From an uncultured Clostridia bacterium (GTDB lineage: Bacteria > Bacillota > Clostridia > Saccharofermentanales > Saccharofermentanaceae): a stretch of DNA of 64,000 nucleotides. The translations under genes and the position numbers were made by a program. Where the stretch lies: contig CAJOLL010000001.1 of assembly GCA_905235455.1 (NCBI GenBank), positions 1 through 64,000 on the forward strand. The letters run 5' to 3'. Every line of letters begins with the position of its first letter. The stretch's first letter is position 1. The notes below the pieces were generated by a model, which was not told the origin of the DNA, made no database searches, and saw only the letters and a program-made list of their open reading frames with translations. This document shows, in pieces, positions 25,248-34,369 of the stretch.

Positions 25248-26398
25248 AGAAAATAGCTGTAATTACTACAACCCGTGCTGAATATGGACTTCTTAAGCCT
25301 GTGGTCGAACAGCTTCGAAAGTATGAGAATGAGGATATCCGAATAGAACTTGTTGTCTCCGGTACTCATTTATCTTCTCGTTTTGGCATGACTGTGGATG
25401 AGATCGACCAGCGTATCGATCATAAGATCGAGATTCCCGTTAATACGGATTCTGATCTGGATATATCGAAGAACCAGGCGGAAGCACTCATTCGGTTTAC
25501 AGAATTATTTATTTTCCAAAAATATGATGCCGTCGTTGTGCTTGGCGACCGGTATGAGATGCTCTCGGTTTCCATAGCGGCAGGAAACACCAGAACTCCG
25601 GTATTTCATCTTTGTGGCGGTGATACGTCGGAAGGTGCACTTGACGAATGGATCCGTCATTCGATCTCAAAAATCAGTTATCTGCATTTTGTTACCAATG
25701 AAGTCAGCCGCAAACGCGTTATCCAGCTTGGTGAGGATCCGTCCCGAGTTTTTAATTTCGGTTCTACGAGTATAGATAATATTCTTACGATTGCAGATAT
25801 GGAAAAGTCTGAAGCTCTGGAGAGCATAGGTCTTTCAGATTGTGATTACGCGCTCTGCACTTACCATCCTGTCACGACAAAGGATGAGGATCCGAAAAGT
25901 CAGATCGATGCTTTTCTGGATGCCGTCAAATCATTCCCGGATCTTACCTTTATCGTGACGAAATCCAATGCGGATCGTGGCGGTGAATTTATTAACCGTA
26001 TGCTCGATGATGCTGAAAAAACAATTTCCAACTTGCACGTGTTTGCGTCACTTGGCGTCCGCAGGTATCTTTCCCTGATGAAATATTCGAAGTTTGTGCT
26101 TGGAAACTCTTCCAGCGGCATTATTGAGACCCCGGCTTTTCATATTCCGACAGTCAATATCGGCGATCGTCAGCGTGGACGTCTGCAGTCGGAAAGCATA
26201 ATTAACTGCGGTGAAGATAAAAATGCTATAATATCTGCTATTTCAGAAGCTCTTTCCGAGCGTCACATGAAGATATGCCGTTCCGTTGTAAGTCCTTATG
26301 GTGACGGTAATGCGGCATCCAGGATCGCCGACAAGGTGATCGAGTGTGTTTGCCGCGGGCAGATCGACTTAAAGAAACATTTTTATGACCTTCAATAA
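25244..26398 (+). CDS. legG: Hydrolysing nucleotide-sugar 2-epimerase (NeuC/LegG-like)
   Basis: A 384-residue GT-B-fold enzyme that removes the nucleotide and inverts C2 to yield the free ManNAc-type sugar used by the synthase. VLGDRYEMLS (about 95-104), HLCGGDTSEGALDEWIRHSI and the C-terminal GNSSSGIIETP (about 289-299, UDP-binding) are diagnostic of NeuC-type enzymes. Gene order acetyltransferase-synthase-epimerase matches nonulosonate loci. Confidence 0.92.
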   Translation: MKKIAVITTTRAEYGLLKPVVEQLRKYENEDIRIELVVSGTHLSSRFGMTVDEIDQRIDHKIEIPVNTDSDLDISKNQAEALIRFTELFIFQKYDAVVVLGDRYEMLSVSIAAGNTRTPVFHLCGGDTSEGALDEWIRHSISKISYLHFVTNEVSRKRVIQLGEDPSRVFNFGSTSIDNILTIADMEKSEALESIGLSDCDYALCTYHPVTTKDEDPKSQIDAFLDAVKSFPDLTFIVTKSNADRGGEFINRMLDDAEKTISNLHVFASLGVRRYLSLMKYSKFVLGNSSSGIIETPAFHIPTVNIGDRQRGRLQSESIINCGEDKNAIISAISEALSERHMKICRSVVSPYGDGNAASRIADKVIECVCRGQIDLKKHFYDLQ

Positions 26399-26412
26399 TA
26401 GGAGATGACATT

Positions 26413-27381
26413 ATGAATGTTGTAGTAATAGGTTTAGGTTCGATGGGAAAAAGAAGGATCCGTCTCATTTCCGAGATGTTCTCCGAGTATGTGATCTTCG
26501 GCGTAGATAGCAGGGAAGACCGGAGAACGGATGCTTCCTCCTTATTCGGTATCACTTGCTTTGATTCCCTGGACAGCATCGATCAGGAGGTGCAGTGCGC
26601 TTTTGTCTGCACATCTCCTTTGTCTCACGCTGCGATCATTAAGACCTGCCTGAATAAAAAATGGAATGTCTTTACTGAACTCAATCTTGTTGAAGACGGG
26701 TATGATGAGAATATCAAGCTTGCAAAGAAAAATGACTGTAAGCTTTTCCTGTCTTCCACGTTCTTTTATCGTGAAGAGATCCGTTATATCCGTTCGAAGA
26801 TCGATAATTCGAAAAAATGGAATTATATTTACCATGTGGGCCAGTATCTTCCGGACTGGCATCCGTGGGAGGATTATAAGGATTTCTTTATTGGAAACGA
26901 GCGAACAAACGGCTGCCGTGAGATCCTTGCTATTGAATTGCCCTGGCTTACGGGTACTTTTGGAAAGGTGAAGGATCTTCGTGTTCTGTCTGACAAAATG
27001 ACAGGCTTGAACATCGGATATAAAGACAATTTCCTTATTCAGGTCGAGCATGAAGATGGCAACAAGGGTATGCTGATCGCAGATGTTGTTTCTCCTGTAG
27101 CTGTTAGAAAGCTCGAGGTGTATTCGGAGGGAGCCTATTACAGATGGGATGGTACTCCGGACAGTATCAAGGAGTTTAATCCGGATACAAAAGCACTGGA
27201 TGACGTTCAGCTTACCGAACAGACTGAACATGAGTCCGGATACAGTACATTTATTGTAGAAAATGCTTACAAAAATGAGATCCGAGAGTTTTTCTCCGTG
27301 GTTCTGGAAAACAAAGAACCGCTTTACGGATTCGAGCAGGACAAGAATACACTGGCGCTCATCCAGAGAATAGGAGCGTAA
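26413..27381 (+). CDS. Gfo/Idh/MocA-family oxidoreductase (first of two)
   Basis: A 322-residue NAD(P)-dependent oxidoreductase. VIGLGSMGKRRIR (residues 5-17) is the dinucleotide fold and TELNLVEDGYDENIKLAK (about 84-101) occupies the position of the family's EKP loop, although the usual EKP is replaced by ELN. The C-terminal half is the beta-sheet catalytic domain. Such genes are common in legionaminic clusters, where their step is not fixed. SD TAGGAGAT is 8 nt upstream. It is 2 nt from a second, related gene. Confidence 0.82.
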   Translation: MNVVVIGLGSMGKRRIRLISEMFSEYVIFGVDSREDRRTDASSLFGITCFDSLDSIDQEVQCAFVCTSPLSHAAIIKTCLNKKWNVFTELNLVEDGYDENIKLAKKNDCKLFLSSTFFYREEIRYIRSKIDNSKKWNYIYHVGQYLPDWHPWEDYKDFFIGNERTNGCREILAIELPWLTGTFGKVKDLRVLSDKMTGLNIGYKDNFLIQVEHEDGNKGMLIADVVSPVAVRKLEVYSEGAYYRWDGTPDSIKEFNPDTKALDDVQLTEQTEHESGYSTFIVENAYKNEIREFFSVVLENKEPLYGFEQDKNTLALIQRIGA

Positions 27382-27382
27382 G

Positions 27383-28318
27383 ATGCAGGACTTTCGAGTT
27401 TGTTTTGTAGGCGTCGGATCAATTGCCAAACGCCACATCAAGAATCTCCGTGCGATTTGTCCGACACGTGGACTAAACATTTCTATAGATGCATACCGCC
27501 GTTCATCTGGTTCTTCGGAAGTAGAAGGCATCGATCGTGTATTTACCGATCGGAAAGACATGAAGGATCACTATGATGCCGTCTTTATCACGAATCCGAC
27601 GGAATATCATCTTGATGCGCTTCGTTCTTTTCACGAGGTTTCTGATCATTTTTTTATTGAAAAACCACTGGTATCATTCAAGCAGCTTGATTCGGTATCC
27701 GGATTTCCATTCCGTAAGGATGCCGTCTATTATGTTGCATGCCCTCTCAGATATAATGCTGTGATCCAGTATATTGCCGAGAATATCGATGTCTCTGATG
27801 TGATCTCAGTCCGCTCGATATCGTCGAGCTATCTTCCGGACTGGAGACCCGGACAGGATTACCGCGATACATATAGCGCCCATAAAGATCTGGGTGGCGG
27901 TGTCAGCATCGATCTCATCCATGAATGGGACTATCTTTCCTTCCTTTTCGGAAAACCGCTTTCAGTTAAAAGTTTTATCGGAAAAAAGTCGCCACTTGAG
28001 ATCGACAGTGATGATTATGCGATCTATATCGGAGAATATAAAGATCGTATCGTAGAACTGCATCTTGATTATTTCGGAAGAAAGACGATCCGAAGGATAG
28101 AGCTTTTCACGAAGACGGATACGATCGTAGGAGATCTGGTTTCCAATACTATTTCTTTTCTGGGTGAAAACAAAACAGTAGACTTCCATGAAGAACGTGA
28201 TGATTTCCAGAAACGTGAACTGAATCATTTCCTGGATATGATCTATTGTGGCAAAGAGAATGACAGCAGCCATGAACATGCTGTTGATGTACTTAAACTG
28301 ACGCAGGGAGAGGTCTAA
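27383..28318 (+). CDS. Gfo/Idh/MocA-family oxidoreductase (second of two)
   Basis: A 311-residue paralogue of the preceding protein (shared PDW block after the RSKI/RSIS strand and similar length). GVGSIAKRHIKNL (residues 9-21) binds NAD(P); unlike the first copy it keeps the canonical FIEKPL (about 92-97). The Gly-rich GGGVSIDLIHEWDYL contains the catalytic-region His. The divergence of EKP between the two copies suggests they do different steps or form a heterodimer. Confidence 0.82.
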   Translation: MQDFRVCFVGVGSIAKRHIKNLRAICPTRGLNISIDAYRRSSGSSEVEGIDRVFTDRKDMKDHYDAVFITNPTEYHLDALRSFHEVSDHFFIEKPLVSFKQLDSVSGFPFRKDAVYYVACPLRYNAVIQYIAENIDVSDVISVRSISSSYLPDWRPGQDYRDTYSAHKDLGGGVSIDLIHEWDYLSFLFGKPLSVKSFIGKKSPLEIDSDDYAIYIGEYKDRIVELHLDYFGRKTIRRIELFTKTDTIVGDLVSNTISFLGENKTVDFHEERDDFQKRELNHFLDMIYCGKENDSSHEHAVDVLKLTQGEV

Positions 28319-28353
28319 ATGAATAGTTCAAATTATATTCGGGGGTGGAAGAA

Positions 28354-29127
28354 ATGAATATCTTATTTACGATTTGCGGCAGAGCAGGCTCCAAAGGCTT
28401 TAAAAACAAGAATCTTAAGGAAATGAACGGCATTCCGCTAGTATATTACACATTAGCTGCTATTTATTTATATAAGAAAAATCATCCCCGGGATGAGATT
28501 ACTCTTGCGGTGAATACAGACAGCGAACCACTCCGGGAACTCTTAATGAAGCAGGATGCCTTGCCGATTCGTTATATTGACCGTAAGGATGAACTGGCAG
28601 GTGATACGGTTCCTAAGGTTGCCGTCATTCAGGACACATATTTCCAGTGTGCTGACCTTAAACCGGACCTTGTGATCGACTTGGATATCACTTCTCCGTA
28701 CAGAACCGAAAAAGATTTAGAAAATATTATTGCAACATGCAACAAGAATGAATTTGACATCGTCTTTAGTGTTGTAGAGGCGAGAAGAAGCCCCTACTTT
28801 AACATGGTTGAGAAGAAGGAGGATGGTTATTTCCGGAAAATATGTTCGTCGAACTATACTGCGAGACAGCAGGCTCCTGTATCTTATGAGCTGAATGCGA
28901 GTATTTATGCTTATACGCCGGCATTTCTTAATCAGAAGATAGAGAAAACGATCCTTGATTACAGATGCGGTATCTCAGTTATGACGGATTATCTGGTGCT
29001 TGATATTGACTCGGAGGAGGATTTTCAGATGATGCAGTACCTTCACAGTTTTTATTGCAAGCAGGTTTCCGGATTGAATGAAGTTTATTTGGCTTCAAGG
29101 CAACTTTACGGATTGGAAAATGAATGA
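28354..29127 (+). CDS. legF: CMP-nonulosonate synthetase (LegF/NeuA-like)
   Basis: A 257-residue cytidylyltransferase that joins CTP and the nonulosonic acid to give the CMP-sugar donor. ICGRAGSKGFKNKNL (residues 6-20) is the CTP-binding signature and DLDITSPYRTEKDL the metal/substrate block. The start at 28354 follows GGGGGTGG by 5 nt; a GTG at 28345 lies inside that SD. It is the last gene of the polysaccharide cluster; its product is the expected donor for the DDG/HP-motif glycosyltransferase at 16.5 kb. Confidence 0.9.
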   Translation: MNILFTICGRAGSKGFKNKNLKEMNGIPLVYYTLAAIYLYKKNHPRDEITLAVNTDSEPLRELLMKQDALPIRYIDRKDELAGDTVPKVAVIQDTYFQCADLKPDLVIDLDITSPYRTEKDLENIIATCNKNEFDIVFSVVEARRSPYFNMVEKKEDGYFRKICSSNYTARQQAPVSYELNASIYAYTPAFLNQKIEKTILDYRCGISVMTDYLVLDIDSEEDFQMMQYLHSFYCKQVSGLNEVYLASRQLYGLENE

Positions 29128-29135
29128 AATGTCAT

Positions 29136-29164
29136 TTGAATTGCAAAGTAAAGTGACATAATAT
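29136..29164 (+). promoter_or_regulatory. Promoter for the MoxR/VWA operon
   Basis: TTGAAT at 29136-29141 and TAATAT at 29159-29164 with 17-nt spacing, 43 nt before the moxR-like start. No terminator separates it from legF, so read-through is possible. Confidence 0.7.
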
Positions 29165-29207
29165 ATTAAATTAGCAGAATATTTTTACAAGTAAAAGGAG
29201 AACAGGG

Positions 29208-30197
29208 ATGGAGAATTACTCAGAGATTTCGAATGTTGAGCTTGAAAAGAGTAAAATGATCATTTCAAAGATCACAGATAGCTACTACAAGAAGATGGTA
29301 GGACAAACACGTCTCGGCTGGTCTTTACTGATCGCCATCATTTCCAACGGACATATCCTTTTGGAGTCTGTTCCGGGTCTTGCCAAAACGACCGCCGCAA
29401 AAACACTTACTGACGCCGTAAACGGTAAATTCTCACGTATCCAGTGCACACCTGACCTTTTGCCGAGTGATATTATCGGTACACAGATCTTCAATTACAC
29501 AACGAATACCTTCGAGACTAAGCTTGGTCCGGTATATGCAAACTTCGTTCTCCTCGATGAGATCAACAGAAGCAGTGCGAAGACACAGAGCGCCATGCTT
29601 GAAGTCATGCAGGAGCACCAGACGACCATCGGCGGTTACAACTATGCCATGCCGAAGATCTTCACGGTTATTGCGACTCAGAACCCGATCGAGCAAGAAG
29701 GTACCTATCTCCTCTCGGAAGCTCAGTTGGACCGTTTCCTTCTGAAAGAGAAGATCGATTATCCGACAAAGGACGAAGAGTTTGAGATCCTGAATCGTAT
29801 TGAAAAAGATGTATTTGCCCATTCCGAAGCGGTCGTTGAACTCGAAGATGTTTACTTCCTCCAGCAGATGGCAAGAAAAGTCTATCTCGATGATGCGATC
29901 AAGAGATATATCATCAATATTGTCAGCGCGACAAGAAATCCGGCCGGCGTGATCGGAAAAGAACTTGCCGATTACGTTACTCTCGGTTCCAGTACCCGAG
30001 GCTGCATCGCTTTGATGGAGGTTGCCAAGGCAGTCGCTCTTATCAATGGCAGAAGCTATGTCACTCCGGATGACGTTAAGACTCTGATCCACAGTGTACT
30101 CCGCCACCGTGTATCCCTGAACTTCGCAGCTGTTGCAGATGGTGTCACATCTGAACATATCATCGATAAGATCGTAGGAGCTATCCAGACACCATGA
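29208..30197 (+). CDS. MoxR-family AAA+ ATPase
   Basis: A 329-residue cytosolic ATPase thought to act as a chaperone for von Willebrand A (VWA) proteins encoded beside it. Walker A is SVPGLAKT at 54-61, where the usual first Gly and the Gly before Lys are Ser and Ala; Walker B is VLLDEINR (Asp119-Glu120); sensor 1 is IATQNP. The C-terminal lid domain carries the STRG block. SD AAAGGAG is 9 nt upstream. It heads a six-gene operon with DUF58, two VWA and a TPR protein. Confidence 0.93.
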   Translation: MENYSEISNVELEKSKMIISKITDSYYKKMVGQTRLGWSLLIAIISNGHILLESVPGLAKTTAAKTLTDAVNGKFSRIQCTPDLLPSDIIGTQIFNYTTNTFETKLGPVYANFVLLDEINRSSAKTQSAMLEVMQEHQTTIGGYNYAMPKIFTVIATQNPIEQEGTYLLSEAQLDRFLLKEKIDYPTKDEEFEILNRIEKDVFAHSEAVVELEDVYFLQQMARKVYLDDAIKRYIINIVSATRNPAGVIGKELADYVTLGSSTRGCIALMEVAKAVALINGRSYVTPDDVKTLIHSVLRHRVSLNFAAVADGVTSEHIIDKIVGAIQTP

Positions 30198-31069
30198 TCC
30201 TAGACTATATTACGAGAATAAAGTCGAATATCGCGATCCCGACGAAGATCAAGGCGACAAGTATCCTTGACGGTTCCTACAAATCCGTCTTTATGGGAAA
30301 AAGCCTTAACTTCGAAGACCTTCGCGAGTATATTCCAGGCGATAATATCCGTGATATTGACTGGAAGGCATCTTCCCGAAGCCGCATGTTGCTCGTAAAG
30401 CGCTATATTGCTGAGAAGAAGCACAACATCATGATCGTATTTGATTCCGGTGTGAAGATGCTTGCGGATACCGATACGGGTGAAACAAAAAAAGACGTCG
30501 CCATTTTTGCAGGCGGCACTCTTGCTTATCTTGCTTACACGAACGGTGATTTTGTCGGATCTATTTACAATATCGACGGAAAGATGCGTTTTTTTCCGCT
30601 GCGGACACGTCTTTATGATATTGAGAACTTCCTGTCCTCGTATGATAAGGATGTTCAAGGCTCCAAAACTTCCGATCTTAACAAGACGCTTGAGTATCTG
30701 CTTAAGAACTTCAGACGTAAGATGGTCGTCTTTGTCGTCACGGATATGAATGGCATATCGTCTGTATCCGAACAGGTATTGAAGAAACTGATCTGCCAGC
30801 ATGATATTCTGTTTATCAACATCAAAGATGCCGATCTGTCCGGAGATTGGGCATATAGTGTTGAAAAGAACAGATATCTGCCGAGATTTGTCACCATGGA
30901 CAAGAAGCTTGTTAAGATGGAGCACGATATCAAAGAAAAAATTTCTTTGGAAAATGAGAAAAAACTGAAGCATCACGCGATTATCAGCATGGATATCAAC
31001 AGCAAAGAGAATATCGCAATGAAGATCACAGAACTTTTGGAGAGACACAAATATGCCGGTATCCGTTGA
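30194..31069 (+). CDS. DUF58 domain protein
   Basis: A 291-residue protein with the DUF58 signature around residues 38-68 (FEDLREYIPGDNIRDIDW then RMLLVKRY), followed by a VWA-like fold (IMIVFDSG, about 81-88). DUF58 proteins are regular partners of MoxR ATPases; their precise role is unknown. No membrane segment is obvious. It overlaps moxR by 4 nt and the next gene by 17 nt. Confidence 0.9.
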   Translation: MILDYITRIKSNIAIPTKIKATSILDGSYKSVFMGKSLNFEDLREYIPGDNIRDIDWKASSRSRMLLVKRYIAEKKHNIMIVFDSGVKMLADTDTGETKKDVAIFAGGTLAYLAYTNGDFVGSIYNIDGKMRFFPLRTRLYDIENFLSSYDKDVQGSKTSDLNKTLEYLLKNFRRKMVVFVVTDMNGISSVSEQVLKKLICQHDILFINIKDADLSGDWAYSVEKNRYLPRFVTMDKKLVKMEHDIKEKISLENEKKLKHHAIISMDINSKENIAMKITELLERHKYAGIR

Positions 31070-31535
31070 ATTACAAGATCCATATTCGTATAGTGTCTGG
31101 CCGATCGTGATCGTGATCATTATTATTGTTGCGTCAACGATTGCATTGGTCATTCTGTCTGTTCTTTTACATTTCCGTAAAAGACCTTCCAAACCGAAGG
31201 CAGTCCCTGCGCAGGTCTTCCGCCCGAAGACTGTCGCAGATGCCCAAAAAGAGTATCTGGCTAAGATCTCTGCTGTCGAACAAAAGTACAGAAACAATCA
31301 GATCGACGTACGAACAGTCCACCAGGAGCTTTCTGCGATCGTTCGTATGTTTGTTTATGACATTACCGGAATCCAGGCCCAAAACTTTTCTTTAAACGAG
31401 CTGAAAGCCCATAATATCACTCAGATCAGCGGACTGATCGAGGAATTCTATGCACCGGAGTTTGCCGAAAGAACCGAAAAACAGGCCGATGATTCTATCC
31501 GCGATGCGAGGGAGGTGATCTACAAATGGAATTGA
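31053..31535 (+). CDS. Small single-pass membrane protein of the MoxR/VWA module
   Basis: A 160-residue protein with one strong membrane segment (about residues 13-37), a basic Pro/Lys-rich patch and a soluble helical C-terminal domain (about 65-160). Position between DUF58 and VWA genes matches the DUF4381-like component of Bat operons, but no certain family signature is seen. It overlaps both neighbours. Confidence 0.75.
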   Translation: MPVSVELQDPYSYSVWPIVIVIIIIVASTIALVILSVLLHFRKRPSKPKAVPAQVFRPKTVADAQKEYLAKISAVEQKYRNNQIDVRTVHQELSAIVRMFVYDITGIQAQNFSLNELKAHNITQISGLIEEFYAPEFAERTEKQADDSIRDAREVIYKWN

Positions 31536-32545
31536 TGTACCCGTTAGCCATTTTGATCGGTATCCCCGTGATCATCGTTTTAGGTCTCATTACATTCGGT
31601 TACAGTAAAAAATTCAAAAATGGCCGTAAAGTCGCTAATACAGAATGTGTCGAACAGTCCAGATACTTCAAGAACAAACTCATCGAGTACAAGTGCTTTT
31701 CGATCATTATCATCGTCAGCCTGATCCTTGCTCTTTGTATTCTGATGGGTCTTATTGCGCGTCCTTTCCGTACCAAACAGACGATCACCGAGATCCACAA
31801 TCGTGATATTTTTCTTTGCCTGGACACCTCCGGCTCCATGTTTGAGGTCGATCTTGAAGTATGCGAAAAGTTAAAGGATTTCGTTTCCGGGCTTCATGGC
31901 GAACGTTTCGGAATCACGATCTTTAATATGCAGACAGTCACCATGGTTCCTTTGACGACGGACTATGTATATATCATTGAAGTTCTTGATGATATTGAAG
32001 AGGCCTGTAAGATCGCAATCGGTGTTCAGGAGCGCGGAGAGTATTATGATGCCGAAAAGGCGAATAAATATCGTTTTATCATCGATGGAACTCTGAATGA
32101 TAATTACAATGCCGGATCTTCCTTGATCGGTGACGGACTGGCATCTACCGTATTCCAGTTCCCGGATATCAAAGATGAGGATGTCGACCGTACCAGAGTG
32201 ATCATCCTGGCCACCGATAACGAGCTTTACGGTGATCCTTTCGTACAGCTCAATGAAGCTACGGATCTATGTATTAAATACGGCATTACATGTTTTGCTG
32301 CGGCTCCTGAGTATGTCGTTGATTATGACGAGTATGAAAGCTGTATAAAAAGCACAGGTGGTGATCTGTTTACACTCGAAGATGATGATATGCCGAAGGA
32401 TTTGATCAATGCTGTCGAAAAGACAGATACTTCAGTTATTTACAAGAGCGAAAAGTCTACCACAGAATATCCGGAAGCACTCGTCGGATTCCTTACGATT
32501 GTCCTCTGTGTTCATTTTGTGGTGACTAGAAGGGTGAAGCTATGA
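31526..32545 (+). CDS. VWA-domain membrane protein, BatA-like
   Basis: A 339-residue protein with two N-terminal membrane segments (about 7-26 and 57-78), a VWA domain and a C-terminal membrane segment (about 315-334). The metal-ion site is intact (Asp100-x-Ser102-x-Ser104 in LDTSGSM). Like BatA it should expose the VWA domain to one side of the membrane for metal-dependent protein binding. SD GGGAGGTG precedes the ATG; 4-nt overlap with the next gene. Confidence 0.88.
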   Translation: MELMYPLAILIGIPVIIVLGLITFGYSKKFKNGRKVANTECVEQSRYFKNKLIEYKCFSIIIIVSLILALCILMGLIARPFRTKQTITEIHNRDIFLCLDTSGSMFEVDLEVCEKLKDFVSGLHGERFGITIFNMQTVTMVPLTTDYVYIIEVLDDIEEACKIAIGVQERGEYYDAEKANKYRFIIDGTLNDNYNAGSSLIGDGLASTVFQFPDIKDEDVDRTRVIILATDNELYGDPFVQLNEATDLCIKYGITCFAAAPEYVVDYDEYESCIKSTGGDLFTLEDDDMPKDLINAVEKTDTSVIYKSEKSTTEYPEALVGFLTIVLCVHFVVTRRVKL

Positions 32546-33507
32546 AGACCAATCCGATCATTCCAATCTGGCTCATGGCGATCGTATGCATCGGCATGTT
32601 GGTGATGAAGAGAAGAGGCGTATGGAATTTTATACGTCAGATCCTCATCGTCTGCCTTCTTTTTACGATGAACCTTCGTATCATGGTTTTTTCTCATGAA
32701 ATTGAGAAACTTGAACTCAACGTTGACGTTCTGTTTGTCATCGATGATTCCATGAGTATGCTTGCCGAGGATTTTGATGGAAACGACAGACGTATCGATG
32801 CCGTCAAAGAGAGCTGTGAATACATCATGGATAAAATGGAAGGCTGCCGTTTCTCTGTCATTTCCTTTGGAAACTATGCTTATCGTCTCATTCCTTACAC
32901 CAGTGACACGAATGTTGTTCTTTCTGCCGTCAATAATCTGGAAGGACAGACCAAGTATGTTGCTCAGGGAACATCTCTTAACCTTCCGTATCAGACGATA
33001 CTCGAAACTTTGGAAAACAATTATGATAAAGACGGCGACCGTATGCAGGTCCTGTTCTTTTTCAGCGACGGCGAGATCACGAACAAGAATGAAAAACTTG
33101 CTTCCTATGAAGATGCTGCCGAATACATCGGAACCGGAGCCGTTCTGGGATTCGGAACGGAGAAGGGCGGCAAAATGCTGGTGCATTCATATGCCGGAGA
33201 TCTTTCCTCACCGTTTTATATGCAGACCAGAGATAAGAGCGGCAAGATGGTTGACGCCATCTCTAAAATCGATGAAGAAAACCTTCAGGATATTGCCGAT
33301 GATTTGGATATCGGTTATTACCATATTGAAAAAGCGACGGACGTTCGTGACGTTGTTTCTGACATTGCAGATGCCATCGATTCATACGCTTCCGAAGGCG
33401 CTTCCGGAACCGAAGGATACGCGGATATCTATTACTGGTTCGCGATTCCGCTTGCAGCGCTTTTGCTGTACGATCTGATTTACTACAAAAGGAAGGTGAG
33501 AGAATGA
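32542..33507 (+). CDS. VWA-domain membrane protein, BatB-like
   Basis: A 321-residue paralogue of the preceding gene: membrane segments at about 8-23 and 33-50, a VWA domain with intact MIDAS (Asp68-x-Ser70-x-Ser72 in VIDDSMSM) and a C-terminal membrane segment near 296-313. Tandem VWA proteins behind MoxR and DUF58 are the Bat (Bacteroides aerotolerance) arrangement. It overlaps the previous and next genes by 4 nt. Confidence 0.88.
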   Translation: MKTNPIIPIWLMAIVCIGMLVMKRRGVWNFIRQILIVCLLFTMNLRIMVFSHEIEKLELNVDVLFVIDDSMSMLAEDFDGNDRRIDAVKESCEYIMDKMEGCRFSVISFGNYAYRLIPYTSDTNVVLSAVNNLEGQTKYVAQGTSLNLPYQTILETLENNYDKDGDRMQVLFFFSDGEITNKNEKLASYEDAAEYIGTGAVLGFGTEKGGKMLVHSYAGDLSSPFYMQTRDKSGKMVDAISKIDEENLQDIADDLDIGYYHIEKATDVRDVVSDIADAIDSYASEGASGTEGYADIYYWFAIPLAALLLYDLIYYKRKVRE

Positions 33508-34292
33508 GGAAAACCGTCATTATCACTGTATATGTTATTCTTGGCCTTCTGCTGTTCAAGTTTGCCTTTACTTACGGCTATAACGAATGGGTGATCTCCA
33601 AGTATGAAGAAGAGGATTATTCCGAAAATTTTGCCCTTCTCGAAGTAATGAATGTCAATGAGCCTTACATCGTCTATTACAACAATGGTAATGTGATGTA
33701 TAAGAGAATGGATTATGATGCTGCTCTTGATTATTATCAGCAAGCACTTGAACATAATCCTCCAAACGGAAAAGAGTGTGCCATCAGGATCAATCTTGCG
33801 CTAACGAAACTCGAGTTTCTCGGCGATGATTTTCGGATGCCTCAGAACATCGATCAGTCGATCGAGCTTCTTGAGGAATGCCTGGATATCCTTTCCGAAG
33901 ATGATTGTGCCAACGATGACGGTGATGGTCATAACAACAGGGCGCAAAGGCTTTATAACGAAATTAAAGATCTGCTCGAAGACCTGAAGAAGGAAAAAGA
34001 AGAACAGCAGAATCAATCTGATCCTTCCGATTCTTCTGATTCTTCCGATCCTTCAGATTCCAACAATCAGTCTGATTCGAATCAGAGTCAGTCCGGACAG
34101 CAGGAGTCTACACAGGATCCGTCCGAGTCTCAGAGCCAGTCTGAATCGCTCGAGCAAAGACAGAGCGAAATCGAAGATGAGATGGAAAGAAAAATGTCTT
34201 CGGCCAACGATCAGCGTCAGCAGGAAAGAAAAGAAAACCAGGAGAATGCCGAGGATTGGAACTGGTATTATGATGATCAGCCGGTATGGTGA
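33504..34292 (+). CDS. TPR protein with low-complexity tail, BatC-like
   Basis: A 262-residue protein: N-terminal membrane anchor (about 4-24), one or two TPR repeats (about 45-105, NGNVMYKRMDYDAALDYYQQALEHNPP region), then a Lys/Glu helix and a Ser/Asp/Gln/Asn-rich stretch (about 168-225) and a Trp/Tyr-rich C-terminus. It matches the TPR partner of BatA/BatB modules. The repetitive Ser/Asp codons (TCC/TCT GAT) are typical of an expandable linker. Confidence 0.85.
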   Translation: MRKTVIITVYVILGLLLFKFAFTYGYNEWVISKYEEEDYSENFALLEVMNVNEPYIVYYNNGNVMYKRMDYDAALDYYQQALEHNPPNGKECAIRINLALTKLEFLGDDFRMPQNIDQSIELLEECLDILSEDDCANDDGDGHNNRAQRLYNEIKDLLEDLKKEKEEQQNQSDPSDSSDSSDPSDSNNQSDSNQSQSGQQESTQDPSESQSQSESLEQRQSEIEDEMERKMSSANDQRQQERKENQENAEDWNWYYDDQPVW

Positions 34293-34333
34293 TCGGTCGG
34301 ATCAGATAATGTAACGATTCGGCATTTTGACGG

Positions 34334-34362
34334 TTGCGTAATGTCTTCAATTGGACTATTAT
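34334..34362 (+). promoter_or_regulatory. Promoter of the pyr operon
   Basis: TTGCGT at 34334-34339 and TATTAT at 34357-34362, spacing 17 nt. Transcription would begin near 34369, exactly at the base of the PyrR-type hairpin. Confidence 0.75.
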
Positions 34363-34369
34363 CTTAACA

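Noticed and set aside
34010-34150. Repeats in the Ser/Asp/Gln-rich coding region as a CRISPR or tandem array
   Set aside because: The repetition is short codon-level low complexity within the TPR gene, without regular spacers.
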